Shown: positions 51,236 to 58,928 of the stretch, one piece after another
Layout: each line of letters opens with the position of its first letter
Numbering within the stretch: the stretch's first letter is position 1
DNA from: Amycolatopsis oliviviridis
Lineage (GTDB): Bacteria; Actinomycetota; Actinomycetes; Mycobacteriales; Pseudonocardiaceae
DNA length: 64,000 bases
NCBI RefSeq assembly: GCF_014654365.1
Contig: NZ_BNAY01000007.1
Coordinates: 62,001-126,000 of the forward strand
Direction of reading: 5' to 3'
Made by a program: the position numbers and the translations under genes
Notes under the pieces: generated by a model
The model's database searches: none
Told to the model about the DNA's origin: nothing
What the model saw: only the letters and a program-made list of their open reading frames with translations

Positions 51236-51272
51236 AAACTTCTCCCGTTCACTCGATCAGGTTCATTCCAAG

Positions 51273-51334
51273 CTAGCCGATCGGCTAGGGGCCTACAAGC
51301 CGATCGGCAAGTGTGTGACTAGCCGCACGGCTAG
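51273..51334. promoter_or_regulatory. Three evenly spaced operator dyads between MMPL and TetR
   Basis: Site 1 CTAGCCGATCGGCTAG (51273-51288) is a perfect 16-bp palindrome. Site 2 CAAGCCGATCGGCAAG (51296-51311) differs at two bases. Site 3 CTAGCCGCACGGCTAG (51319-51334) has identical arms and a changed centre. The three centres are exactly 23 bp apart. They lie between the divergent MMPL and TetR genes, so the adjacent TetR protein is the likely ligand. Confidence 0.85.
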
Positions 51335-51395
51335 TACTCGTTTGGCCAGGCGGGCACGCTTGACGTAATCTCCGACGGCTGAACGAGGAGGGATC

Positions 51396-51968
51396 ATGGA
51401 CGTCGTCCACGCGGAGGACACCCGCACGCGACTACTGAACACGGCGTTGCGGTTGTTCACCGAACACGGCGTGGAAGGCACCTCGCTGCAGATGATCGCG
51501 GACGCCCTCGGCGTCACGAAAGCCGCTGTCTACTACCACTTCAAGACGAAGGCGGAGATCACCGAATCCGTCGCCGAGCCCGTGCTGCTCGAACTCGAAG
51601 GCATCGTCGACGACGCCCGCGCCCAGCGCACCCGCGGCGCGCAGATCGACCACCTCCTCGACGGTTTCGTCGACCTCGTGGTGCGGCACCGCTCGCTGGT
51701 CGCCCTGTTCTCCAGCGACCCCGGCATCGCCCGCGCGATCGAGAAGTCCGTGCACAGCTCGGACAGTTTCAAGAACCGCCTGCTGGAGATCCTGGTCGGC
51801 CCGGATCCGGACCTCACCGCGATCGTGACCGCCCAGGTGCTGCTGGCGGGCATCGCCGTCGCCGGCGGTTCGCCCGAGGTCGCCTCGCTCGACGACGAGA
51901 CGTTGCGCGAAACGCTCCTCGCCGTCGGCCGCAAGCTCTACAACCGCCCGCGCCGCCGCACCACGTGA
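51396..51968 (+). CDS. TetR family transcriptional regulator
   Basis: A 190-residue regulator with a TetR HTH (TRTRLLNTALRLFTEHGVEGTSLQMIADALGVTKAAVYYHFKTKAEI) and a variable helical ligand domain. AGGAGGG lies seven bases before ATG 51396. It is divergent from the MMPL exporter and three copies of a 16-bp palindrome lie between them, so it most likely represses both itself and the exporter until an exported compound binds it. The inducer is unknown. Confidence 0.93.
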   Translation: MDVVHAEDTRTRLLNTALRLFTEHGVEGTSLQMIADALGVTKAAVYYHFKTKAEITESVAEPVLLELEGIVDDARAQRTRGAQIDHLLDGFVDLVVRHRSLVALFSSDPGIARAIEKSVHSSDSFKNRLLEILVGPDPDLTAIVTAQVLLAGIAVAGGSPEVASLDDETLRETLLAVGRKLYNRPRRRTT

Positions 51969-52014
51969 CCGATGTGTTCAAGACAGGCGCCGCGATCCGC
52001 GCGACCCTGTCGGC

Positions 52015-52887
52015 ATGACCATCGACATCGATTCCGCGGCCACGTTCATGGCCACCCAGGCCCGCCTGCTCGACAGGCGGCGTTTCGAGGTCCTCTTCCG
52101 CGACGGTGACCCGGCGTCGGCGCTCGCCGCACTGGAGGGATACCGCAATCCGGACGGCGGCTACGGCCACGGGCTCGAACCCGACTGCCGTTCCGCGACC
52201 AGCCAGCCCGGAGGCGCGCTGCACGCCTTCGAGGTCTTCGCCGACATCGGCCCGGTGACCAGCCCGCGCGCCGCCGAACTCTGCGACTGGCTCGCCTCGA
52301 TCTCCTTGCCCGACGGCGGGATCCCGTTCGCGCTGCCGATGCCGGATCCGTTCGGCAGCGCGCCGTTCTGGGCGAGCGCGGATCCATCGGTCTCCTCGTT
52401 GCAGATCACCGCGATCGTCGCGCTGGTCGCGCATCGCGTCGCGGCGCACGATCCCGCCGTCGCCGCGCATCCCTGGCTGGCCAGGGCCACGGGCTACTGC
52501 CTCGGCGAGATCGAGAAACTCGACGAGGTGCCGCACGCGCTCGTGCTCGCCTTCGCGATGAAGCTGGTGGACGCGCTGGGCGAAACGCGCCTGGCCGGGA
52601 AACTCGGCCGGTTCGTCCCGGACGACGGCGTGGTCGCCGTCGGCGGCGGGATCGAGGGCGAGGCCATGCGCCCGCTCGACTTCGCCCCGGACCCGGACGG
52701 GCCGGCGCGGAAGCTTTTCCGGTCGGAGGTCATCGAAGCGGATCTGCGCCGGGTGATGGGCGGGCAGCACGAAGACGGCGGCTGGCGGGTCGACTACACC
52801 AGCTATTCGCCCGCGGCCGCGCTGGAATGGAACGGGATGTTCACCGTGAACACGCTGTCGCTCCTGCGAAACAACGGCCTGGTTTAG
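52015..52887 (+). CDS. Alpha/alpha-toroid (prenyltransferase/squalene-cyclase-like) protein
   Basis: A 290-residue soluble protein whose repeated motifs NPDGGYGHGLEPD, LPDGGIPFALP and QHEDGGWRVDYTSYSP resemble the QW-type turns of the terpenoid cyclase/prenyltransferase alpha-alpha toroid. It lacks a DxDD or DDxxD catalytic motif, so a cyclase activity is not supported. Its end overlaps the convergent kptA gene by four bases. The function is unknown. Confidence 0.62.
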   Translation: MTIDIDSAATFMATQARLLDRRRFEVLFRDGDPASALAALEGYRNPDGGYGHGLEPDCRSATSQPGGALHAFEVFADIGPVTSPRAAELCDWLASISLPDGGIPFALPMPDPFGSAPFWASADPSVSSLQITAIVALVAHRVAAHDPAVAAHPWLARATGYCLGEIEKLDEVPHALVLAFAMKLVDALGETRLAGKLGRFVPDDGVVAVGGGIEGEAMRPLDFAPDPDGPARKLFRSEVIEADLRRVMGGQHEDGGWRVDYTSYSPAAALEWNGMFTVNTLSLLRNNGLV

Positions 52888-53432
52888 GGAAGACGGCGCA
52901 GGAACTCCGGCGGGACCGCGGCGGTGAGCCAGACACCGTTCGCGCTCACCTGGAACTCGTGCCCGGCGGTCGTCATGCCCCGCGTGTCGACGACGAGCAC
53001 GACCGGGACGCCGCGCCTTCCCCCGACCGTGCGCGCGGTCTCGATGGTCGCGGAGAGGTGCACGGCGTGCCGGTTCATCGGCCGGAGCCCCTCGTGCAGG
53101 ATCGCGCCGAGGAACCGGGACACGGTGCCGTGGTAGAGCACGCCGGGCGGCGTGGCGGCGGGCAGCGCGAGGTCGACGTCGACGCTGTGGCCTTGGCTGG
53201 CACGGATCCGCAGGCAGTCTTCGTCGAAGGCGAAGCGCCGCTTGTCGTTGCCCTCGACGACTTCGTCGAGTTCGGCGCGGGTGAGGCGCAAGCCGTTGCG
53301 GCGCAAGGCGGCCAGGAGCGTGTCGATGTCGACCCAGCCGTCGGGGGTCAGCGTGATGCCGATGTCACCGGGGGCGTGCCGCAGGTGCCGGGAGAGCCGT
53401 TTCGAGGCTCGGATGAGGTTCTTCTTGTCCAT
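52884..53432 (-). CDS. kptA: RNA 2'-phosphotransferase (KptA/Tpt1 family)
   Basis: A 182-residue protein with the Tpt1 family layout: an N-terminal winged helix (SKRLSRHLRHAP ... GWVDIDTLLAAL) and a C-terminal ADP-ribosyltransferase-like half (IRASQGHSV, VLYHGTVSRFLGAILHEGL, HAVHLSATIETARTVGGRRG). The conserved Arg and His residues of this family are visible in these segments. Tpt1 removes a splice-junction 2'-phosphate using NAD in eukaryotes; bacterial members are active in vitro, but bacteria have no such tRNA splicing, so the natural role is open. No repair partner is adjacent. Confidence 0.9.
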   Translation of the reverse strand: MDKKNLIRASKRLSRHLRHAPGDIGITLTPDGWVDIDTLLAALRRNGLRLTRAELDEVVEGNDKRRFAFDEDCLRIRASQGHSVDVDLALPAATPPGVLYHGTVSRFLGAILHEGLRPMNRHAVHLSATIETARTVGGRRGVPVVLVVDTRGMTTAGHEFQVSANGVWLTAAVPPEFLRRLP

Positions 53433-53478
53433 TTCGCGTCCCAGTGACGCATATCCGGCCCCCGCGTGGCAACGGAAT

Positions 53479-53940
53479 TCAGATGCCGCCCTCGGAAGCC
53501 GGGCGCAGTTTCCCCGCGCCGGGGCCGAAACGGGACATCTGGTCGTCGGCGTTGTAGAGCCCGCAGCTGCGCAGGGACAGGCAACCGCAGCCGACGCATC
53601 CGGTCAGCCTGTCGCGCAGGCGCTGCAACGCGTCGATCCGCGCGTCGAGTTCGTCCTGCCAGCCCCGCGAGAGGCGGGCCCAGTCGGCCTTCGTGGGGGC
53701 GTGGTCCCTGGGCAGGGTCTCCAGCGCCGAGCTGATGTCGTCCAGGCTGAGCCCGACCCGCTGTGCGGCCCGGATGAAGGCGATCCGGCGCAGCACCGAC
53801 CGCGCGTAGCGCCGCTGGTTGCCCGCCGAGCGCTCCGAGCTGATCAACCCTTTGTCCTCGTAGAAACGCAAAGCCGTATGGGGCACGCCGCTGCGGTCGG
53901 CGACCTGTCCGATGCTCAGGTGTTCAGCCAATCTCGTCAC
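53479..53940 (-). CDS. soxR: Redox-sensitive MerR-family regulator SoxR
   Basis: A 153-residue SoxR. The HTH (LSIGQVADRSGVPHTALRFYEDKGL) is followed by a dimer helix and the [2Fe-2S] motif C115-x2-C118-x-C120-x5-C126 (CVGCGCLSLRSC). SoxR senses redox-cycling compounds by cluster oxidation and bends promoter DNA. In actinomycetes it responds mainly to endogenous redox-active metabolites rather than superoxide. A dyad lies between it and the divergent transketolase genes. Confidence 0.95.
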   Translation of the reverse strand: MTRLAEHLSIGQVADRSGVPHTALRFYEDKGLISSERSAGNQRRYARSVLRRIAFIRAAQRVGLSLDDISSALETLPRDHAPTKADWARLSRGWQDELDARIDALQRLRDRLTGCVGCGCLSLRSCGLYNADDQMSRFGPGAGKLRPASEGGI

Positions 53941-53959
53941 GTCGCCAGGCTAGCCTTGA

Positions 53960-53977
53960 CTTCGACCTAAGTCGAGG
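53960..53977. promoter_or_regulatory. Candidate SoxR box
   Basis: CTTCGACCTAAGTCGAGG is an 18-bp dyad with two mismatched pairs, the length and shape of a SoxR site (the enterobacterial box is CCTCAAGTTAACTTGAGG; 12 of 18 positions agree). It overlaps TTGACT (53957-53962), a -35-like element for the plus-strand transketolase, and lies 20 bases from the soxR start. SoxR as ligand is inferred from position. Confidence 0.65.
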
Positions 53978-53992
53978 TTGCACGCTCGGTTC

Positions 53993-54685
53993 ATGACGAC
54001 GGACACCAAGACCGGCTACGAGGATCTGCCGCGGCTGATCTCGCTGATGACCGGGGACGAGAAGCATCAAGCCGCCGCGGAGTCCACTGTGGACGTCCTG
54101 TGGGTGCTCTACGACCGCGTGCTCGACATCACTCCGGAGACCTTCCGGGATCCCGGGCGCGACCGCTTCCTGCTGTCGAAGGGGCACGGGCCGATGGCCT
54201 ACTACGCCGTGCTGACGAAGAAGGGGTTCATCCACGAAGAGGAACTCGCCGATTGGACGTCGGCGGAGTCCCGGCTCGGGCATCACCCCGACCGGGCGCG
54301 GCTGGCAGGCGCCGAGATCGCCAGCGGGTCGCTCGGGCACGGGCTCCCGCTGGCCATCGGCACCGTGTTCGGCCTGCGCGCCAAGGGATACCGCGACGCC
54401 AAGGTCGTCACCCTCGTCGGCGACGCGGAACTCGACGAAGGTTCCAACCAGGAGGCCATCGCGGTCGCGGGCCGGATCGGCATGCCGCAGCTGACCGCCG
54501 TCGTCGTCGACAACTCCTCGGCCACCCACGGCTGGCCGGGCGGGATCGCGCGCCGGTTCGAGGTCGAGGGCTGGGTCACCCGCACCGTCGACGGCCGTGA
54601 CCACGAGGCGCTCTACGAAGCCTTAACCACACCCCATCCGGACCGGCCGCTCGCCGTGGTCGCGACCGTCGAGCGAAAGGCCTGA
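53993..54685 (+). CDS. Transketolase, N-terminal (TPP-binding) subunit
   Basis: A 230-residue half-transketolase carrying the pyrophosphate-binding domain: LSKGHGPMAYYAVL, LGHHPD, ASGSLGHGLPLAIG and GDAELDEGSNQEA followed by VVDNSSATHGWPGG (the GDG...N thiamine motif has Ala for the second Gly). Paired with the next gene, four bases away, it makes a complete split transketolase that moves two-carbon units between sugar phosphates. ATG 53993 is the start; the upstream TTG 53978 lies inside the regulatory region. It may be under SoxR control. Confidence 0.9.
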   Translation: MTTDTKTGYEDLPRLISLMTGDEKHQAAAESTVDVLWVLYDRVLDITPETFRDPGRDRFLLSKGHGPMAYYAVLTKKGFIHEEELADWTSAESRLGHHPDRARLAGAEIASGSLGHGLPLAIGTVFGLRAKGYRDAKVVTLVGDAELDEGSNQEAIAVAGRIGMPQLTAVVVDNSSATHGWPGGIARRFEVEGWVTRTVDGRDHEALYEALTTPHPDRPLAVVATVERKA

Positions 54686-54689
54686 AACC

Positions 54690-55580
54690 GTGGACATGCG
54701 TGAAACGTTCCTCAGCGCCGCCGCCGAGGTACTCGATACCGACCCGAACGTCGCCGTCGTGCTCGCCGACATCTCCGCGGCGCAGCTCTCCTTCGCCGCC
54801 AGGAAACATCCGGACCGGGTGCTCAACGTCGGCATCCGCGAACAGCTGATGATGAGCACCGCGGGCGGGCTGGCGCTGGCCGGGATGCGCCCGATCGTCC
54901 ACACCTTCTCGTCGTTCCTCGTGGAGCGGGCGTTCGAGCAGATCAAACTCGACCTCGGGCACCAGGACGTCGGAGCCGTGCTCGTGTCTTCGGGCGCGTC
55001 CTACGACATGCCCACGGCGGGACGGACGCATCAGGCGCCCGGGGACGTCGCGCTGATCGACACGCTGCCGGGCTGGACCGTGCACGTGCCGGGGCACCCC
55101 GAGGAAGCACGGCGGCTGCTGCTGGAGTCCATCCCCGGCGACGGGCGCGTCTATCTCCGGCTTTCCGCGCAGGAGAACGCGAAACCGCATCTGGGAACCG
55201 GCCTGCAGACGCTGCGCGAAGGCGGCCGGGCCGTCGTCGTGGCCGTCGGGCCGATGCTCGACAGGACGCTGGAAGCGACCGCCGATCTCGACGTGACCGT
55301 GCTCTACACCTCGACGATCCGGCCGTTCGACGCCGCCGGGCTGCGCGCGGCCGTCGAAGCCGCGGGCAGCGCCGACGTCGTGCTGGTCGAGCCCTATCTC
55401 GCCGGGACGTCCGCGCACGTGGTGAGCGGCGCGCTGGCCGAGACGCCGCACCGGCTGCTCTCGCTCGGTGTCCGGCGCGACGCCGAAGTGCGGATCTACG
55501 GTGAGATGGCCGATCACGACCTCGCGCACGGCCTCGACGCCGGTTCGATCGCCTTGTCGGTCAAGGAATTTCTCCGCTAG
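54690..55580 (+). CDS. Transketolase, C-terminal subunit
   Basis: A 296-residue partner subunit with the pyrimidine-binding and C-terminal domains: VLADISAAQLSF, RVLNVGIREQLMMSTAGGLALAGMRP (with the catalytic Glu in GIREQ), TAGRTHQAPGDVALI and a C-terminal transketolase-C fold. It starts at GTG 54690, four bases after the N-terminal subunit, so the two are co-translated. Split transketolases are often dedicated to special pathways; none is obvious here. Confidence 0.9.
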   Translation: MDMRETFLSAAAEVLDTDPNVAVVLADISAAQLSFAARKHPDRVLNVGIREQLMMSTAGGLALAGMRPIVHTFSSFLVERAFEQIKLDLGHQDVGAVLVSSGASYDMPTAGRTHQAPGDVALIDTLPGWTVHVPGHPEEARRLLLESIPGDGRVYLRLSAQENAKPHLGTGLQTLREGGRAVVVAVGPMLDRTLEATADLDVTVLYTSTIRPFDAAGLRAAVEAAGSADVVLVEPYLAGTSAHVVSGALAETPHRLLSLGVRRDAEVRIYGEMADHDLAHGLDAGSIALSVKEFLR

Positions 55581-55590
55581 CGTCGCCGGA

Positions 55591-56019
55591 ATGACGAAGA
55601 TCCGCCCGCTCGCGCTCGGGATCATCCGCCGAGGCGAAGACCTTCTCGTGTTCGAAGGCCGCGACAACGCCAAAGGGGAGACCTACCACCGCCCGCTCGG
55701 CGGCGGGATCGAGTTCGGGGAGACCGCCGTCGAGGCGCTCCATCGCGAATTCGATGAGGAACTCGCGGCGGAGCTGACCGCGGTCGAGCAGATCGCCGTG
55801 CTGGAGAACGTGTTCACCTTCGAGGGCAGGCCGGGGCACGAGATCGTGTTCCTGTTCACCGCCGATCTGGCCGACAAGTCGTTCTACGAGCGTGACGAGG
55901 TCGGCGTGGTGCTCGACGACGGCGCGCGCGTGCACTGGCTGCCGATGGCCGACGTGGCGGACGGCAAGGCGATCCTGTACCCGGACGGACTCGCGGACCT
56001 CCTTTCAGCGCAGGACTGA
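55591..56019 (+). CDS. Nudix hydrolase
   Basis: A 142-residue single-domain Nudix protein with an intact box: GGGIEFGETAVEALHREFDEEL (G-x5-E-x7-R-E-x2-E-E). It follows the transketolase by ten bases on the same strand. Substrates of the family are nucleoside diphosphates linked to another group; the exact one cannot be read. Its last 15 bases overlap the convergent NIPSNAP gene. Confidence 0.93.
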   Translation: MTKIRPLALGIIRRGEDLLVFEGRDNAKGETYHRPLGGGIEFGETAVEALHREFDEELAAELTAVEQIAVLENVFTFEGRPGHEIVFLFTADLADKSFYERDEVGVVLDDGARVHWLPMADVADGKAILYPDGLADLLSAQD

Positions 56020-56673
56020 CCGCGCGGTCGGGGCCAGTTCTCGTTGTGACCAAGGGCGTTCGAGCTTGCTTTCCAGCTCGGCGCCCGTCTTGGCGAGGAG
56101 TTCTCGGTGTTCTTCGGTGACCTTCGCGAACCAGACGAACACCGTCTCGTCCTCCCGCACGGGAAGCCGGGGGAAGGTGTTCTCCGCGGGCTCGGTTTCG
56201 AAGTGGCCGAACGTCTCCACGCCGGATTCCCGCAGCGCCGGGGCCACGGTGTCCGCGAAGAATTCGGAGAACTCCTTCACCGGTCCGGCGGGATGGCACA
56301 CCGTCACCAGCACGCGGGAATCCGCGGCCCCGCCGGGACCGGGGAAGCCCGGCCCGGACGGGCGCAGCAGAAAGACGTCCGAGGCGTCGATCATCGTTTC
56401 GTTCGCCGCCGGGCCGTGTTCGCCCCACACGGGCCCGCCGTAGAACGATTCGAGCGCGGCCCGCCTGGCCCCCATGTCCCGGAAACCGCGAAGCCACACG
56501 AACTTGTCCGGCTCCGCCGGTTCGCGGAACAGGCCGAACAGACGCATGCCACAGGCTTCCTGGCTCTCCACGAACTCGCGTTCGAAGAGCGCGATCAGCT
56601 CGTCCCGGCGGCCGGGGTGCAGGGTGTAGCGGCGTAGCTCGACGACGGACTGGAACTCGGCGGAATCGGTCAT
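56005..56673 (-). CDS. NIPSNAP family protein
   Basis: A 222-residue protein with two ferredoxin-like halves typical of NIPSNAP: VELRRYTLHPGRRDELIALFEREFVESQEA and, in the second half, VKEFSEFFADTVAPALRESG with ENTFPRLPVREDETVFVWFAKV. The start ATG 56673 is chosen over a longer in-frame option because the family begins here. Function of bacterial members is largely unknown. It follows the acyl-CoA dehydrogenase gene on the minus strand by 61 bases. Confidence 0.85.
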   Translation of the reverse strand: MTDSAEFQSVVELRRYTLHPGRRDELIALFEREFVESQEACGMRLFGLFREPAEPDKFVWLRGFRDMGARRAALESFYGGPVWGEHGPAANETMIDASDVFLLRPSGPGFPGPGGAADSRVLVTVCHPAGPVKEFSEFFADTVAPALRESGVETFGHFETEPAENTFPRLPVREDETVFVWFAKVTEEHRELLAKTGAELESKLERPWSQRELAPTARSVLR

Positions 56674-56734
56674 GCGCGGGACCCTAGAGGCCCGCACCGA
56701 CAGTTTCGGGGGCTCGGCTCGGCTTTCCGGTGAT

Positions 56735-57907
56735 TCAGCGGAAGGCGGCGATCCCGGTGACCGACTGGCCCAGCGAGAGCGCGTGCATCTCTTCGGTGCC
56801 TTCGTAGGTCAGCACGGTTTCGAGGTTCGACATATGCCGCATCACCGGGTACTCCAGCGAGATCCCGTTGGCGCCGAGCATGGCGCGCGCGGTCCTGGCG
56901 ACCTCCAGCGCGGAGCGGACGTTGGCGAGTTTGCCGAAGCTGACGTGGTTGTGGTGCAGCGTCCCGGCGTCCTTGAGCCGTCCGATCCGCAGCGCCACCA
57001 GCCCGGCGCGGTTGACCTCGACGACGAGGTCGGCGAGCTTGCGCTGGGTCAGCTGGAACCCGGCCAGCGGCTTGCCGAACTGCTCCCGGCTCAGCGTGTA
57101 CTCCAGCGCGGTCTCATAGCAGGAGCGAGCGGCGCCGACGACGCCGAACAGGATCCCGTAGCGGGCCTCGTTCAGGCAGGACAGCGGCCCGCGCAGCCCC
57201 CGGACCTCGGGGAACACTGCGGACTCCGGCAGGCGGACGCCGTCGAGCACGAGTTCCGCGGTCAGCGAGGCGCGCAGCGACAGCTTGTGCTTGACCTCGT
57301 TCGCGGTGAAGCCCGGCGTGTTCGTGGGGACGACGAAGCCGCGCACACCCTCGTCGGTCTGCGCCCAGACGACCGCGACGTCGGCCACGGTCCCGTTGGT
57401 GATCCACATCTTCGAGCCGCTCAGGACCCAGTCCGAGCCGTCTCGCCTCGCGCGGGTCCGCATGCCGCCCGGGTCGCTGCCTGCGTCCGGTTCGGTCAGG
57501 CCGAAGCAGCCGAGCGCCTCACCGGAGGCCATCCTCGGCAGCCACTCCTGCTTCTGCTCTTCGGTGCCCCATTTGTGGATCGCGTACATCGCCAGCGAAC
57601 CCTGCACGGAGACGAAGCTGCGGAGCCCGGAGTCGACGGCCTCCAGTTCGCGGCAGGCGATGCCGTAGGCGACCGCACTGGTGCCTGCGCAGCCGTAACC
57701 CTCCAGGTGCATGCCGAGCAGCCCGAGCTGCCCGAACCCCTTGGCGAGCTCGGCGGCGGGCAGGGCGCCCGTCTCGTACCATTCGGCGATGTTCGGCAGG
57801 AGCTGGTCGTGCGCGTAGGAGCGCACGGCGTCGCGGATGGCCCGGTCCTCGGCGGTGAGCTCGGCGTCGAGATCGAGGAAGTCGCGCGGATCCGGGCTGC
57901 TGCTCAT
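56735..57907 (-). CDS. gcdH: Acyl-CoA dehydrogenase, glutaryl-CoA dehydrogenase type
   Basis: A 390-residue flavoenzyme. Family marks include CFGLTEPDAGSDPGGM (FAD contact), WITNG, EARYGILFGVVGAA and the C-terminal YEGTEEMHAL with the catalytic Glu. RSFVSVQGSLAMYAI near residue 95 is typical of glutaryl-CoA dehydrogenases, which convert glutaryl-CoA to crotonyl-CoA in lysine and tryptophan breakdown. Subtype from sequence motifs is likely but not certain. A 59-codon gene lies 72 bases upstream on the same strand. Confidence 0.85.
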   Translation of the reverse strand: MSSSPDPRDFLDLDAELTAEDRAIRDAVRSYAHDQLLPNIAEWYETGALPAAELAKGFGQLGLLGMHLEGYGCAGTSAVAYGIACRELEAVDSGLRSFVSVQGSLAMYAIHKWGTEEQKQEWLPRMASGEALGCFGLTEPDAGSDPGGMRTRARRDGSDWVLSGSKMWITNGTVADVAVVWAQTDEGVRGFVVPTNTPGFTANEVKHKLSLRASLTAELVLDGVRLPESAVFPEVRGLRGPLSCLNEARYGILFGVVGAARSCYETALEYTLSREQFGKPLAGFQLTQRKLADLVVEVNRAGLVALRIGRLKDAGTLHHNHVSFGKLANVRSALEVARTARAMLGANGISLEYPVMRHMSNLETVLTYEGTEEMHALSLGQSVTGIAAFR

Positions 57908-57979
57908 GCGGTCACTCCTGGTCGGCTCGGTGGGTCACCTTCCCAAGAAGAAAACCACACACCGGACCGGAGTCGGGTG

Positions 57980-58159
57980 TCAGCGATCGCGCCATCCGGT
58001 GGTCTTCGTCACCTGAACCGATGCCGAGGCCGTCACCGAGGGAGCGGAGCGCCGCTTCTGCTCCGGGATCAGCAGCTCCGCGAACGTAGGGAAAGGCACG
58101 CTCTCGATGTCTTCCCGCCACGCGTTGAGCAGGCAGGTCAGTTCGTCGGCGTCCTGCAT
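57980..58159 (-). CDS. Small 59-residue protein, unknown
   Basis: A short frame from ATG 58159 to the stop at 57980-57982, with GGAGGAACG directly before the ATG, the best ribosome-binding site in this area. The product begins MQDADELTCLLNAWREDIES, continues VPFPTFAELLIPEQKRR and ends VQVTKTTGWRDR. It is amphipathic at the N-terminus and basic at the end, with no membrane segment and a single Cys. The overlapping longer frame (57912-58202) has no such start signal. No family is recognised. Confidence 0.6.
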   Translation of the reverse strand: MQDADELTCLLNAWREDIESVPFPTFAELLIPEQKRRSAPSVTASASVQVTKTTGWRDR

Positions 58160-58280
58160 CGTTCCTCCATAAGTGCAGGGCGGTCCTGCGCCGGCCTTTC
58201 ACTTGGAGGCGTTATTACCCAGTCGAGTGAACATCGAAACAGGGAATCCGCAGAAAATCCGGTCCGCTAACCTGGGGCGC

Positions 58281-58919
58281 GTGGCTACTCCTCGCGTGGT
58301 GATCCTGGACTACGGGTCCGGCAACCTCCGGTCCGCCGAACGCGCCGTCGAGCGCGCCGGGGCGCACGTCGAGGTCACCGCCGACCCGCATGCCGCGCTC
58401 GAGGCCGACGGCCTGGTCGTCCCGGGTGTCGGCGCCTTCTCGGCCTGCATGGAGGGCCTGCGGTCGGTGTCGGGGGAGAAGATCATCGGCAAACGCCTCG
58501 CCGGCGGCCGTCCCGTGCTGGGCATCTGCGTCGGCATGCAGATCCTGTTCGAACGCGGTGTCGAGCACGGCGTGGAGGCCGAGGGCGCCGGTGAGTGGCC
58601 CGGCACGGTCGACAGGCTGGAGGCCGACGTCCTGCCCCACATGGGCTGGAACACCGTCCGCGCCCCCGGGGACTCGCAGCTGTTCGCCGGGCTCGATGCG
58701 GACACGCGATTCTACTTCGTGCACTCCTACGCGGCGCGGACCTGGGAACTGGACTCCGGTCTTGCCGGCCAGCAGCCCAAGGTGACCTGGGCGAACCACG
58801 GCCAGGACTTCGTCGCCGCCGTCGAGAACGGGCCGCTGTGGGCGACGCAGTTCCATCCGGAGAAGTCCGGGGACGCCGGGGCGCACCTGCTGCGCAACTG
58901 GCTCGAGACCCTCGCTTAG
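58281..58919 (+). CDS. hisH: Imidazole glycerol phosphate synthase, glutaminase subunit
   Basis: HisH releases ammonia from glutamine for HisF. The 212-residue protein has the class I amidotransferase triad: Cys in GICVGMQILF and His/Glu in QFHPEKSG, plus LDYGSGNLRS at the start and PHMGWNTV. The start GTG 58281 (VATPRVVILDYG) is preferred over longer options. hisA follows after three to nine bases. Its partner hisF is not in the window. Confidence 0.96.
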   Translation: MATPRVVILDYGSGNLRSAERAVERAGAHVEVTADPHAALEADGLVVPGVGAFSACMEGLRSVSGEKIIGKRLAGGRPVLGICVGMQILFERGVEHGVEAEGAGEWPGTVDRLEADVLPHMGWNTVRAPGDSQLFAGLDADTRFYFVHSYAARTWELDSGLAGQQPKVTWANHGQDFVAAVENGPLWATQFHPEKSGDAGAHLLRNWLETLA

Positions 58920-58928
58920 AGTGTGCGC

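Noticed and set aside
52015..52887. A terpene or squalene cyclase
   Set aside because: The toroid-type QW-like motifs are present but neither DxDD nor DDxxD catalytic motifs are, and the protein is about half the size of squalene-hopene cyclases.
57912..58202. A 96-codon minus-strand frame between the acyl-CoA dehydrogenase and hisH
   Set aside because: It has no ribosome-binding site and overlaps the 59-codon frame that has a perfect one directly before its ATG.
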